From NCBI GenBank assembly GCA_017616445.1, contig JAFZYE010000011.1, positions 1 to 32,932 on the forward strand: a stretch of DNA of 32,932 nt, given 5' to 3'. Below, one piece after another: positions 7,882-17,069 of this stretch. The notes beneath the pieces were generated by a model. It was given only the letters and a program-made list of their open reading frames with translations, made no database searches and was not told where the DNA came from. Position numbers and translations under genes: made by a program. The DNA comes from Bacteroidaceae bacterium (GTDB lineage Bacteria > Bacteroidota > Bacteroidia > Bacteroidales > Bacteroidaceae). Every line of letters begins with the position of its first letter. Position 1 is the stretch's first letter.

Positions 7882-9039
7882 ATGGCGAAAAGAGACTATT
7901 ATGAAGTGCTGGGCGTAGAAAAGAATGCCAGCGCAGACGAAATAAAACGAGCCTATAAGCAGATGGCCATAAAGTATCATCCGGACCGTAATCCTGGTGA
8001 TAAAGAGGCTGAAGCAAAATTCAAAGAAGCAGCAGAAGCATACGATGTGCTTCGTGACCCGGAAAAACGTCAACGATATGACCAATTCGGTTTTGAAGGA
8101 GTAAGCGGAGCAGGAGGATTTAATGCCCAGAACATGAACATGGATGACATCTTCTCCATGTTCGGTGATTTGTTTGAAGGAATGGGCTTCGGTGGAGGCT
8201 TTAGTGGTTTTGGAGGTAGTGGCACTCGTCACAGCAAACCCGTTTATAAAGGTCAAGATCAGCGATTAAGAGTTGATCTGAACCTCAACGAAATCGTGAA
8301 CGGAACCACAAAAAAATTCAAGTTAAAGAAACATGTGACTTGTTCACATTGCCATGGAAGCGGTTCGGAAGACGGCAACACATCTACATGTCCTACCTGT
8401 AAAGGAACGGGCTATGTGATTAAGACCCAACAGAGTTTTTTCGGCATGATGCGCACTCAGGCTGTTTGTCCAGAATGTCGCGGCGAAGGTACTGTGATTA
8501 AGAACAAATGTACCCAATGTGGAGGTGAAGGAATTGTGATGGGAGAAGAAATCGTTGAGGTAAACTTCCCTGCCGGACTTGCAAACGAGATGGTGCTGAA
8601 CGTACCAGGAAAAGGTGGTGCAGGTCGTAGAAACGGTGTAAACGGAGACCTGCAGATTATCATCCATGAACTGGAAGACGATACGTTGGTACGTGATGGA
8701 AACGATTTGGTGTACAACCTGATTCTTCCAATTCCAACTGCGATACTTGGCGGTACGGTGGAAGTACCGACAGTAGAAGGAAAAGCAAAAATCACCATTA
8801 CTCCAGGTACTCAGCCAGGAAGTGTATTGCGCCTGCGAGGAAAAGGCATTCCACAAGTACAAGGATATAATAAAGGCCAGAAAGGCGATGAGGTCATCAA
8901 TATTAGTGTCTATATGCCTGAGACCTTGAATAAAGAGGAGAAGGAAATGGTGCAGAAGTTGGCAGAAAGCGAGAATTTCAAACCAACTGACAGCATCAAG
9001 GAGAGAATCATGCGAAAGTTCAAAGCAATATTTGATTAA
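7882..9039 (+). CDS. dnaJ: Chaperone DnaJ (type I Hsp40)
   Basis: DnaJ delivers unfolded clients to DnaK and stimulates its ATPase. The 385-residue protein has all type I parts. The J domain carries HPD at 33-35, a Gly/Phe-rich region follows (about 70-115), and the zinc domain has four CxxCxGxG motifs ([32 protein letters not shown]). The C-terminal substrate-binding domains follow. It follows grpE by 9 bp and its stop is one base from the folC ATG, so the three genes are probably one transcript. Confidence 0.98.
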   Translation: MAKRDYYEVLGVEKNASADEIKRAYKQMAIKYHPDRNPGDKEAEAKFKEAAEAYDVLRDPEKRQRYDQFGFEGVSGAGGFNAQNMNMDDIFSMFGDLFEGMGFGGGFSGFGGSGTRHSKPVYKGQDQRLRVDLNLNEIVNGTTKKFKLKKHVTCSHCHGSGSEDGNTSTCPTCKGTGYVIKTQQSFFGMMRTQAVCPECRGEGTVIKNKCTQCGGEGIVMGEEIVEVNFPAGLANEMVLNVPGKGGAGRRNGVNGDLQIIIHELEDDTLVRDGNDLVYNLILPIPTAILGGTVEVPTVEGKAKITITPGTQPGSVLRLRGKGIPQVQGYNKGQKGDEVINISVYMPETLNKEEKEMVQKLAESENFKPTDSIKERIMRKFKAIFD

Positions 9040-9040
9040 C

Positions 9041-10291
9041 ATGTCCAAATTCGAACAATACACAGAATACCTGTTTTCTCAAGTGCCTATGTTTCAGAAT
9101 GTAGGAAGCGATGCATACAAAGAAGGGCTTGAGAACACACATATTCTGGATGAGCATTTTGGACATCCACACTCACAATTCCGCACTATTCACATTGCAG
9201 GAACAAATGGAAAAGGATCGTGCTCACACACGATTGCTTCCATCCTGCAAGAGGCCGGCTATAAGGTTGGCCTTTTCACGTCACCCCATCTGACAGATTT
9301 CAGGGAACGTATCCGTGTAAATGGAGAGATGATATCGGAACAATATGTGATGGACTTCATAGACAACGAGCGTGATTTCTTCGAACCACTCCACCCTACA
9401 TTTTTTGAACTCACCACAGCACTCGCATTCAAGTATTTCGCAGAACAAAAAGTCGACGTAGCTGTCGTAGAGGTAGGATTGGGTGGACGATTGGATTGTA
9501 CCAACATCATCACACCAGATATCAGTATCATTACAAACATCAGTTTTGACCACGTACAGTATCTAGGAGACACACTCGAAAAGATTGCAGGAGAGAAAGC
9601 TGGTATCATCAAAAAAGGTGTTCCTGTCATTATCGGAGAAACTCAGACCGAAACCACTCCTGTATTCACCGCAAAAGCAGCTGAACAACAAGCAAAGATT
9701 TACTTTGCAGACGAATACAAAACTGATAGAACCTACCAATACGAACTCAAGGGGTTGTACCAAAGCCGGAATATGAGAACGGTCCTCTGTGCTATTTCCC
9801 AACTCATCCAGAAAGGTTACCACATCAGTTCAGAGAATATACAAAACGGACTGCTTCATGTAACACGTAATACAGGTTTAAGAGGCAGATGGCAAATTGT
9901 GCACCACTCCCCTACTGTGATTTGCGATACCGGACATAATGTCGGAGGCATCACCTATACTGCCCAACAGCTACAGGAGCAGCAATGCAAGACACTCCGT
10001 ATCGTATTTGGAATGGTGAGTGACAAGGATGTTAGCGGCGTACTCGAATTGATGCCGAAAAATGCCATTTACTATTTCTGTCAGGCAAGTGTAAAACGCG
10101 CTATGCCACATCAGCAACTGAAAAAGCTGGCAAAACAACACGGTCTTCAAGGAAATTCGTATAAAACGGTCGAAAATGCATATAAAAAAGCACAAAGTCA
10201 GGCCGACCCTCAAGATTGCATTTTTGTAGGCGGAAGTACATTCGTAGTTGCAGATTTCCTTAGTTATGAAGAAAAAAACAACAAATTATGA
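9041..10291 (+). CDS. folC: Folylpolyglutamate synthase / dihydrofolate synthase
   Basis: FolC adds glutamate to dihydropteroate and to folates, an ATP-dependent cytoplasmic step. It is a Mur-ligase-fold enzyme of 416 residues. The P-loop GTNGKGS is at 54-60, followed by GLFTSPHL and the VEVGLGGRLDCTN motif; the C-terminal domain has the ICDTGHNVGG segment. An in-frame TTG at 9032 lies inside dnaJ, but the ATG at 9041 fits better. It follows dnaJ with a single-base gap. The functional link to chaperones is positional only. Confidence 0.94.
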   Translation: MSKFEQYTEYLFSQVPMFQNVGSDAYKEGLENTHILDEHFGHPHSQFRTIHIAGTNGKGSCSHTIASILQEAGYKVGLFTSPHLTDFRERIRVNGEMISEQYVMDFIDNERDFFEPLHPTFFELTTALAFKYFAEQKVDVAVVEVGLGGRLDCTNIITPDISIITNISFDHVQYLGDTLEKIAGEKAGIIKKGVPVIIGETQTETTPVFTAKAAEQQAKIYFADEYKTDRTYQYELKGLYQSRNMRTVLCAISQLIQKGYHISSENIQNGLLHVTRNTGLRGRWQIVHHSPTVICDTGHNVGGITYTAQQLQEQQCKTLRIVFGMVSDKDVSGVLELMPKNAIYYFCQASVKRAMPHQQLKKLAKQHGLQGNSYKTVENAYKKAQSQADPQDCIFVGGSTFVVADFLSYEEKNNKL

Positions 10292-10378
10292 AGAATCATT
10301 GCCAAATAATTTGCATAATTGAAAAAAAAGAGTTTTATTTGCAATAAATTCATTTACTAACAATAAATCCTTTCTGAA

Positions 10379-11467
10379 ATGAGCGAAAACATCACAAAAA
10401 ACCTCTCAGGTCTGAAAAGAGAAGATTTCCAAGCAGAAATCAAAGGAAAGAAAACAGATTTGTTTTTCTTACGCAACAATAAAGGCTACGAAGTTGCAAT
10501 AACCAACTATGGTGGCGCAATGGTAGCTATTATGGTACCCGATCGAAATGGGAAAGTAGCAAATGTCATTATGGGTCACGATAACATCAATGATGTAGTG
10601 AACAAACCCGAGCCTTTCCTCAGCACGTTGATCGGACGTTATGGTAACCGTATCTGCAACGGACGTTTCACCCTTGATGGAGTAGAATACACCTTAGCAC
10701 TCAACAATGGGCCTAATTCTCTGCATGGTGGTCCAACAGGCTTCCACGCAAGAGTTTGGGATGCCAAACAAATTGACACACAGACGTTAGAGCTGCATTA
10801 TGTTGCAGCAGATATGGAAGAAGGATTCCCAGGCAAGCTGGACGTGACAGTCGTCTATCAATTCAATGATGACAATGCTTTGGTCATCAGCTATAAAGCA
10901 ACAACAGACAAGAAGACTGTTGTCAACCTTACCAATCATGGTTATTTTGCTTTGGCAGGCATCGCAGACCCAACACCTGTAATCGACGACCTGATTTGTG
11001 AAATCAATGCAGACCACTTCATCCCTATTGATGAAACTGCGATTCCACTTGGACCGATTGCTTCTGTTGAAGGTACTCCATTTGACTTCCGTAAGCCGAA
11101 ACCCGTAGGTCAGGACATCGATGCTGATGACACTCAGATTAAGAACGGAGCGGGATATGATCATTGCTATGTCCTTAATAAGAAAGAGGTGGGTGAACTC
11201 AGTTTTGCAGCAAAGATTACCGAACCTCATTCTGGAAGGACAATGGAGGTTTATACAACTGAGCCTGGAGTTCAGTGCTATTCTGACAACTGGGGTTCAG
11301 GACAAAAAGGTACACATGGAGCGACTTATCCTCGCCGTAGTGCTATATGCTTCGAAGCCCAGCACTTCCCCGACAGTCCAAACCGCCCATACTACCCTTC
11401 TGTCGTATTATGTCCAGGAGAGACTTACACACAAAAGACTATTTATAAATTCGGAACAGATAATTAA
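10379..11467 (+). CDS. galM: Aldose 1-epimerase (mutarotase), cytoplasmic
   Basis: GalM interconverts alpha and beta anomers of galactose and related aldoses, supplying alpha-D-galactose to galactokinase. The protein has 362 residues and no signal peptide. Family segments include GRYGNRI, NNGPNSLHGG, NLTNHGYFAL (catalytic His), the GYDHCYVL segment and a C-terminal E in GVQCYSDNW/ICFEAQHFPDSPN. It is directly upstream of galK (18 bp). A second, lipoprotein copy follows galK. The 87-bp gap to folC is AT-rich with no convincing promoter. Confidence 0.94.
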   Translation: MSENITKNLSGLKREDFQAEIKGKKTDLFFLRNNKGYEVAITNYGGAMVAIMVPDRNGKVANVIMGHDNINDVVNKPEPFLSTLIGRYGNRICNGRFTLDGVEYTLALNNGPNSLHGGPTGFHARVWDAKQIDTQTLELHYVAADMEEGFPGKLDVTVVYQFNDDNALVISYKATTDKKTVVNLTNHGYFALAGIADPTPVIDDLICEINADHFIPIDETAIPLGPIASVEGTPFDFRKPKPVGQDIDADDTQIKNGAGYDHCYVLNKKEVGELSFAAKITEPHSGRTMEVYTTEPGVQCYSDNWGSGQKGTHGATYPRRSAICFEAQHFPDSPNRPYYPSVVLCPGETYTQKTIYKFGTDN

Positions 11468-11485
11468 CTTTTAAACACTAAAGAT

Positions 11486-12649
11486 ATGAGACTAACTATT
11501 GATGACGTAAGAAGCCGTTTCATCAAGCATTTCGATGGAACTACAGGCACAATTTATGCTGCACCTGGTCGTATTAATCTAATTGGTGAGCACACCGATT
11601 ATAACGGAGGATTCGTATTCCCAGGTGCTGTAGAACAAGGCATGATTGCCGAAATTAAGCCAAATGGTACTCGCAACATTCGCGCTTATTCAATTGACTT
11701 GAAAGACTATTATGAATTCTCCATTGATGATGATAAAGGCCCCCGTGCAACCCATTTCCGCTACATATTCGGAGTAGCTCGTGAAATGATGAAGAGAGGC
11801 GTAAAAGTAGAAGGATTTGATACTGCTTTTGCAGGTGACGTTCCACTCGGATCAGGCATGTCGTCCAGTGCTGCACTTGAAAGCACTTACGCATTTGCAC
11901 TTAACGATCTGTTCGGTGGTAACCTTGACAAGATGGAACTTGCCAAAGTAGGTCAGGCAACAGAACACAATTACATCGGTGTAAACTGTGGCATCATGGA
12001 CCAGTTTGCATCTATGTTCGGAAAAAAAGGCAGTCTTATGCGATTGGATTGCCGTTCAGGCGAATTTGAATATTTCCCATGGAACCCACAAGGATTTAAG
12101 TTAGTACTCATTAACTCATGTGTTAAGCACGAGTTGGTTGGTAGTCCTTATAACGACAGAAGAAACAGTTGTGAGAACGTAGTGAAAGCTGTAAAAGCAG
12201 CAACTAAACCTGATGCAGAAACGTTGCGCGACTGCACATGGGAAGACCTTGAGGCCATAAAGAGCCAAGTGAGTGAAACTGACTATAAGCGTGCAAAATA
12301 CGTACTTGGAGAAGTAGATCGCGTATTGGCAGTTTGTGATGCACTCAAAGCAGGTGATTATGAGACTGTTGGTGAGAAAATGTATGAAACCCATGAAGGT
12401 TTGAGTAAAGACTATGAAGTAAGTTGCGAAGAACTTGACTTCCTTGTTGAATTAGCTCGCGACTGTGGCGTGACTGGTTCAAGAATTATGGGTGGTGGTT
12501 TCGGCGGTTGTACAATCAACCTTGTTCGCAACGAACTCTATTCTACCTTCATTCAGGAATGCCAAACTCAATACAAAAAGAAATTCGGCAAAGCTTGCAA
12601 AGTCATCGAAGTATTCATTGGCGATGGAGCCCGTAAGCTTTCCGAATAA
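11486..12649 (+). CDS. galK: Galactokinase
   Basis: GalK phosphorylates alpha-D-galactose at C1 with ATP, the entry to the Leloir pathway. This is a 387-residue GHMP kinase of normal length. The galactokinase signature GRINLIGEHTDYNGG is near residues 29-42, the ATP loop PLGSGMSSSAALE follows about residue 116, and the C-terminal GHMP motif is GSRIMGGGFGGC. galT and galE are not in the window, so the next steps must be encoded elsewhere. A strong terminator follows. Confidence 0.97.
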   Translation: MRLTIDDVRSRFIKHFDGTTGTIYAAPGRINLIGEHTDYNGGFVFPGAVEQGMIAEIKPNGTRNIRAYSIDLKDYYEFSIDDDKGPRATHFRYIFGVAREMMKRGVKVEGFDTAFAGDVPLGSGMSSSAALESTYAFALNDLFGGNLDKMELAKVGQATEHNYIGVNCGIMDQFASMFGKKGSLMRLDCRSGEFEYFPWNPQGFKLVLINSCVKHELVGSPYNDRRNSCENVVKAVKAATKPDAETLRDCTWEDLEAIKSQVSETDYKRAKYVLGEVDRVLAVCDALKAGDYETVGEKMYETHEGLSKDYEVSCEELDFLVELARDCGVTGSRIMGGGFGGCTINLVRNELYSTFIQECQTQYKKKFGKACKVIEVFIGDGARKLSE

Positions 12650-12669
12650 CTCAATTTTTATACTATTTT

Positions 12670-12698
12670 GGACGTATCATCCGATACGTCCTTTTTTT
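12670..12698 (+). terminator. Rho-independent terminator after galK
   Basis: A perfect 9-bp stem, GGACGTATC (12670-12678) with GATACGTCC (12683-12691), closes a 4-nt loop and is followed by seven T. It separates galM-galK from the following lipoprotein gene. Confidence 0.93.
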
Positions 12699-12824
12699 AT
12701 GCTTACAGATTTATAAACGTAGTTTATAGACCCATATTTTTATGATATTCATGTTTTTTTGTACTAGAATGCCCTTTTTTTACGTTTTTTTATAAAAAAG
12801 TTTTTAGTTGTCATAAATATTTAT

Positions 12825-12832
12825 TAAGTTTG
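12825..12832 (+). promoter_or_regulatory. Putative -7 element for the galM paralogue
   Basis: TAAGTTTG matches TAnnTTTG and lies 64 bp before the lipoprotein gene, after the galK terminator. A T-run at 12801-12805 sits at the -33 distance but is not a full TTTG, so the promoter is plausible rather than certain. Confidence 0.5.
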
Positions 12833-12896
12833 CAGTCTAAAGTAACGAATGTAAACAATTAACTCATTCATTAACAATAAAATTTTACTAAAAATC

Positions 12897-14120
12897 ATGA
12901 GAAATCTAAAATCAATCCTTTTCGGTTCAGCTGCAACAATTGCATTGTTATGTGCATGTGATTCAGCTGTAAAACAAGAGTCATTACTTACTCAGTCAGG
13001 TATTAATCCTGCGGATTTTGACACATGTATTGCTGTGGCTTATGAAGACGGCAAGTTCGTAGCTGACGCAGAGAACGCACAGGAAGTAGGACTCTACACT
13101 CTTACGAATGCAAATGGAATGGAAGTATGTATCACTAACTTTGGTGCACGAATCGTGAGCATCATGGTGCCAAACAAAGACGGTCAGCTTGTTGATGTCG
13201 TTTGTGGTTTTGATAAAGTGGAGAATTATTTCCCATGGAACTACGAAACAGACTATGGTTGTTCTGTAGGTCGCTATGCAAACAGAATTAACAACGGAAC
13301 ATATACATCTCCTGATGGCACAGTAGTTGAACTCGATAAGAACAACAATGGTGTTGCCAGTCTTCACGGAGGTTACACAGGATGGCAGTATCAAGTATAT
13401 GAAGTAGAAGAAGAAGCAGACAACTCACTCATCTTACGTCGCATCTCTCCAGACGGAGACAACAAATTCCCTGGCTATATCGATGCAACAGTTAAGTTTG
13501 AGCTTACAGACAACAACGAGATTGTCATCAACTACGATGCAATATCTGATGCTCCTGCTGTTATCAATATGACAAACCACTCATATTTCAACCTTTCAGG
13601 AGACCTCAACAACACAATCGACGAGTCTGTTCTTTATGTTAACGCAGACAACTACACCCCTGCAGACGACAACCTGATTCCTACTGGAGAAATCAAGTCT
13701 GTAGAAGGTACCGTATTTGATTTCCGCAAACCTAAGGCAATCGGTACCGACTTTGCAAGCGGTGACCCAGAACTTGAGTCAGTAGGTGGTGGTTACGACC
13801 ACAACTGGTGTCTAAACACAAAGGGTGACATAAAGAAAGTTGCTGTAACGATGACAGACCCACGCTCAGGTATCAAACTTGATGTTTACACCAACGAACC
13901 AGGTATCCAGTGCTATACTGCTAACTTCCAGGATGGAACTCGTCCAGGTAAAGGTGGCATCAAGTATCAGAAGCATTGTGCAATCTGCCTTGAGTCTCAG
14001 AAGTATCCAGACTCTCCTAACAAGTACACATTACCAGGTTGGGAAGCATGTAACCCATACGTAACTCCAGAAAATCCATATCATTCATATTGCAAGTTTG
14101 CATTTTCTGTAGTAAAATAA
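12897..14120 (+). CDS. Aldose 1-epimerase lipoprotein
   Basis: This 407-residue GalM-family protein begins with a lipoprotein signal, MRNLKSILFGSAATIALLCAC, with the lipobox cysteine at residue 21. It is therefore probably anchored in the cell envelope, facing the periplasm. The mutarotase domain has GRYANRINNG, SLHGGYTGW, NMTNHSYFNL (catalytic His), GYDHNW and QCYTANF segments. An envelope mutarotase would equilibrate sugar anomers before uptake by the symporter encoded 51 bp downstream. It is transcribed separately from galM-galK, judging by the terminator between them. Confidence 0.93.
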   Translation: MRNLKSILFGSAATIALLCACDSAVKQESLLTQSGINPADFDTCIAVAYEDGKFVADAENAQEVGLYTLTNANGMEVCITNFGARIVSIMVPNKDGQLVDVVCGFDKVENYFPWNYETDYGCSVGRYANRINNGTYTSPDGTVVELDKNNNGVASLHGGYTGWQYQVYEVEEEADNSLILRRISPDGDNKFPGYIDATVKFELTDNNEIVINYDAISDAPAVINMTNHSYFNLSGDLNNTIDESVLYVNADNYTPADDNLIPTGEIKSVEGTVFDFRKPKAIGTDFASGDPELESVGGGYDHNWCLNTKGDIKKVAVTMTDPRSGIKLDVYTNEPGIQCYTANFQDGTRPGKGGIKYQKHCAICLESQKYPDSPNKYTLPGWEACNPYVTPENPYHSYCKFAFSVVK

Positions 14121-14171
14121 GACATGATCATTATCAATTAACTTAATAATAATCAATTCAAATCATTTAAA

Positions 14172-16112
14172 ATGAACGTTTTAGAAGCTTTAAAAAACAA
14201 TGGTTTTGAAACCGTCGATTATATCGTGGTTTTCGTCTACATTGTTGTTCTCGTGGGATTAGGAATCTTCCTCTCTCGTGGAAAGAAAGGGCAGGAAAAA
14301 TCATCTAATGACTACTTCCTTGCAGGTAACGCATTAACATGGTGGGCTGTTGGTGCATCACTGATTGCTGCTAACATCTCCGCAGAGCAGTTTATTGGTA
14401 TGTCAGGTTCGGCATACGTTTCTGGTATCGCTATGGCTGCATACGAGCTAGAAGCCGCTCTTGCCCTTATCATCGTAGGTAAGTTCTTGCTTCCACTTAT
14501 GATTAAGAAGCAGATCTTCACTATTCCTCAGTTCTTGAGCGAACGCTACAACTGGGGTGTAGGTCTTGCCTTCTCAATCTTCTGGTTATTCCTTTATGTA
14601 TTCATCAACCTTACATCTGTAGCATGGCTCGGAGCTTTGGCTATTAAGCAGATTCTCGGCTTGCCTACCCAGATGACCACGTTCTGCGGAATGGAAATGG
14701 ATATGACTTTGATGGTTATCATCCTCTTCCTCTTCCTCATTGCAGGTATCTACTCTATCTACGGAGGTTTGGCATCAGTAGCATGGACAGACGTGATGCA
14801 GGTAACATTCCTTGTTGGTGGTGGTCTTATCACTGCTTACTTTGCTCTCGACTTCATCGCTGGTGAGTTGAATATCGAAGGTGGCGCATTAGGTGCTCTT
14901 GGAAAGATTTATTCTGAATTAGCAGAGATTCCTGGCGACAAACACTTTAACCTTGTGGTGAACCGCAACCCTGAGATTGCAGAGATTACCAAAGACCCAT
15001 ACTTTGATATCCCAGGTATTGTGGTTATCGTTGGTGCTCTTTGGCTTACAAACCTTGGTTACTGGGGCTTCAACCAGTATATTATCCAGAAAGGTCTTGC
15101 AGCTAAGAACCTTGACGAAGCAAAGAAAGGTATGGTATTTGCAGGTTTCTTGAAGATTTTGATTCCATTCATCGTTTGTATCCCTGGTGTATGCGCATAC
15201 TACATCGTTCACAATCATCCAGAACTCTACGAACAAATATTGAATGGTGGTGAGGGTATCACTCGTTCAGACGATGCATATCCATTCCTTATTCACCACT
15301 TCACTCCAACTGTTGTGAAGGGTCTCGCATTCGCAGCACTTGCAGCAGCTGTTATCTCTTCATTGGCATCTATGTTCAACTCAACATCTACAATCTTCAC
15401 TTTGGATGTTTACAAGAAGTTCATCAAGAAAGATGCTTCAGAGAAGAGACTGGTAACTGTTGGTCGTCTGACTTCTGTTTCTGCACTTATCATCGCACTC
15501 ATCGCAGTTTATCCAATCATGGGTGGTGCTGACCAAGCATTCCAGATCATTCAGGAATACTCAGGATTCGTATATCCAGGTATCGTAACTATCTTCGGAC
15601 TTGGTTTGTTGTGGAAACGTTCTTCTGGTACTGCAGCCGTTGTTACAGCAATCGGAACATTCGCATTCTCAATCATCTTCAAGTTTGCATTGCCTGAGAC
15701 TCCGTTCCTCATCCGTATGGGATATGTATTCCTCTGTCTGGTAGTTCTCTTCATTTCTATCTCAATGTTTAGCAAGAAGACCAAACCTGCAGAAGTATTG
15801 GATGCTACGACTATTAAGACTCAGTTGACATGGTCTACTATCATGTTGATTCTTTGTGTCGCTACTTTGGTAGCAGGTATCTACATGATGACTCAGGAGA
15901 ATCTGCGCAACTATGGAGCAGAGTCTATCTTCTTCCTCACAGTGATGTTCTTCACACTCTTCTGGTATCTCCGTTCGAATGCAAAAGATAAGGTTGAAGA
16001 CATTAAGTCCATTGGTGTTGACATTGCAATCTTCAAAACAAACACAGTATTCAACATTGGCGCAATTGGTATCATTGTTATTCTGGCAATTCTCTACGTT
16101 TGCCTGTGGTAA
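14172..16112 (+). CDS. Sodium/sugar symporter (SSS family)
   Basis: This 646-residue inner-membrane protein has a dozen or more hydrophobic segments from about residue 17 to the last residue region. It has the SSS family pattern, including SNDYFLAG near the N terminus, WWAVGASLIAANISAEQFIGMSG, and ASMFNSTSTIFTLDVYKKF near residue 415. SSS proteins use the sodium gradient to import sugars; the Vibrio galactose transporter vSGLT is the best-known relative. Its place between the envelope mutarotase and araD suggests galactose, arabinose or both as substrate. The substrate cannot be read from sequence alone. Confidence 0.92.
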   Translation: MNVLEALKNNGFETVDYIVVFVYIVVLVGLGIFLSRGKKGQEKSSNDYFLAGNALTWWAVGASLIAANISAEQFIGMSGSAYVSGIAMAAYELEAALALIIVGKFLLPLMIKKQIFTIPQFLSERYNWGVGLAFSIFWLFLYVFINLTSVAWLGALAIKQILGLPTQMTTFCGMEMDMTLMVIILFLFLIAGIYSIYGGLASVAWTDVMQVTFLVGGGLITAYFALDFIAGELNIEGGALGALGKIYSELAEIPGDKHFNLVVNRNPEIAEITKDPYFDIPGIVVIVGALWLTNLGYWGFNQYIIQKGLAAKNLDEAKKGMVFAGFLKILIPFIVCIPGVCAYYIVHNHPELYEQILNGGEGITRSDDAYPFLIHHFTPTVVKGLAFAALAAAVISSLASMFNSTSTIFTLDVYKKFIKKDASEKRLVTVGRLTSVSALIIALIAVYPIMGGADQAFQIIQEYSGFVYPGIVTIFGLGLLWKRSSGTAAVVTAIGTFAFSIIFKFALPETPFLIRMGYVFLCLVVLFISISMFSKKTKPAEVLDATTIKTQLTWSTIMLILCVATLVAGIYMMTQENLRNYGAESIFFLTVMFFTLFWYLRSNAKDKVEDIKSIGVDIAIFKTNTVFNIGAIGIIVILAILYVCLW

Positions 16113-16121
16113 CATCTCAAT

Positions 16122-16156
16122 AAAAAGCTACACCTATTCCGGTAGGTGTAGCTTTT
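16122..16156 (+). terminator. Rho-independent terminator after the symporter
   Basis: A 14-bp perfect stem (16123-16136 with 16143-16156) closes the loop TTCCGG, with an A-run on the left and T-run on the right. It should end transcription of the lipoprotein-symporter pair before the ara block. Confidence 0.93.
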
Positions 16157-16227
16157 CATCTTAAAAAATTCATTATTATCAAAAGAAATTAAAAACATAA
16201 ATCGATTGATTTTCTAAGCTTATTTTT

Positions 16228-16264
16228 CACTTCCGTAGATTAGCGTCTATAATCCTTGGAAGTG
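16228..16264. promoter_or_regulatory. Nested dyad upstream of araD, candidate operator
   Basis: CACTTCC-gta-GATTA-gcgtcta-TAATC-ctt-GGAAGTG reads symmetrically on both strands: outer 7-bp arms 16228-16234/16258-16264, inner 5-bp arms 16238-16242/16250-16254, and equal 3-bp spacers. It ends 39 bp before araD and has no T-run, so an operator for a pentose regulator is more likely than a terminator. The regulator gene is not in the window. Confidence 0.6.
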
Positions 16265-16303
16265 TAAAATATGAATAATCAGAAATCAAAAAAGTATTGA
16301 ATT

Positions 16304-17014
16304 ATGTTAGAAGCACTTAAAGAAAAAGTATTCAAAGCCAATCTTGACTTGGTGAAGCAAGGTCTTGTCATTTTCACATGGGGAAATGTATCAGGAATTG
16401 ACAGGGAAAAAGGCTTAGTAGTCATCAAGCCATCTGGCGTCAGCTATGATGAGATGAAAGCAAGCGACATGGTAGTTGTCGACCTTAATACAGGAAAAGT
16501 TGTTGAAGGCGATTTGAATCCTTCATCAGACACCCCGACACACCTTGTTTTATATAAAGCATTCCCAAATATTCAGGGAGTAGTACATACCCATTCTACT
16601 TATGCGACTGCATTTGCTCAGGCTGGTAAAGATATTCCAAACATCGGAACGACACATGCCGATTACTTCTATAAAGATATTCCGTGTACACGCGATATGA
16701 CTGAGGCAGAAGTAAAAGGTCAATACGAGCTTGAAACAGGAAATGTTATCGTGGATGAGATTCTCAACATTCGTAAAATCAATCCAGACCACACACCTGC
16801 TGTGTTAGTTAAGAATCATGGTCCATTCTCTTGGGGCACATCACCTGATAACGCTGTTTACAATGCAAAAGTAATGGAACAATGTGCTAAGATGGCCTTC
16901 GTGGCATTCTCTGTAAATCCACAGTTGACCATGAACCCATTGCTCATTGAAAAACATTATATGCGTAAACATGGACCTAATGCCTATTATGGACAGAAGG
17001 GACAGAAACATTGA
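16304..17014 (+). CDS. araD: L-ribulose-5-phosphate 4-epimerase
   Basis: AraD converts L-ribulose 5-phosphate to D-xylulose 5-phosphate, joining arabinose to the pentose phosphate pathway. The 236-residue class II aldolase-fold protein has the zinc site [10 protein letters not shown] plus later His residues, TWGNVSGID and [10 protein letters not shown] for phosphate binding, and NHGPFSWG. It is the first gene of araD-araA-kinase-tkt, downstream of a candidate operator at 16228-16264. L-fuculose-phosphate aldolase is a related alternative, but the length and ara neighbours favour AraD. Confidence 0.94.
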   Translation: MLEALKEKVFKANLDLVKQGLVIFTWGNVSGIDREKGLVVIKPSGVSYDEMKASDMVVVDLNTGKVVEGDLNPSSDTPTHLVLYKAFPNIQGVVHTHSTYATAFAQAGKDIPNIGTTHADYFYKDIPCTRDMTEAEVKGQYELETGNVIVDEILNIRKINPDHTPAVLVKNHGPFSWGTSPDNAVYNAKVMEQCAKMAFVAFSVNPQLTMNPLLIEKHYMRKHGPNAYYGQKGQKH

Positions 17015-17069
17015 TAGAGAGAATAAAATACCAAATTAATATAACATTAACAAACAAAAACAAAATCTA

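Noticed and set aside
8344-9063. 239-residue - strand frame opposite dnaJ
   Set aside because: It mirrors the zinc-finger and C-terminal coding sequence of dnaJ and shows no domain.
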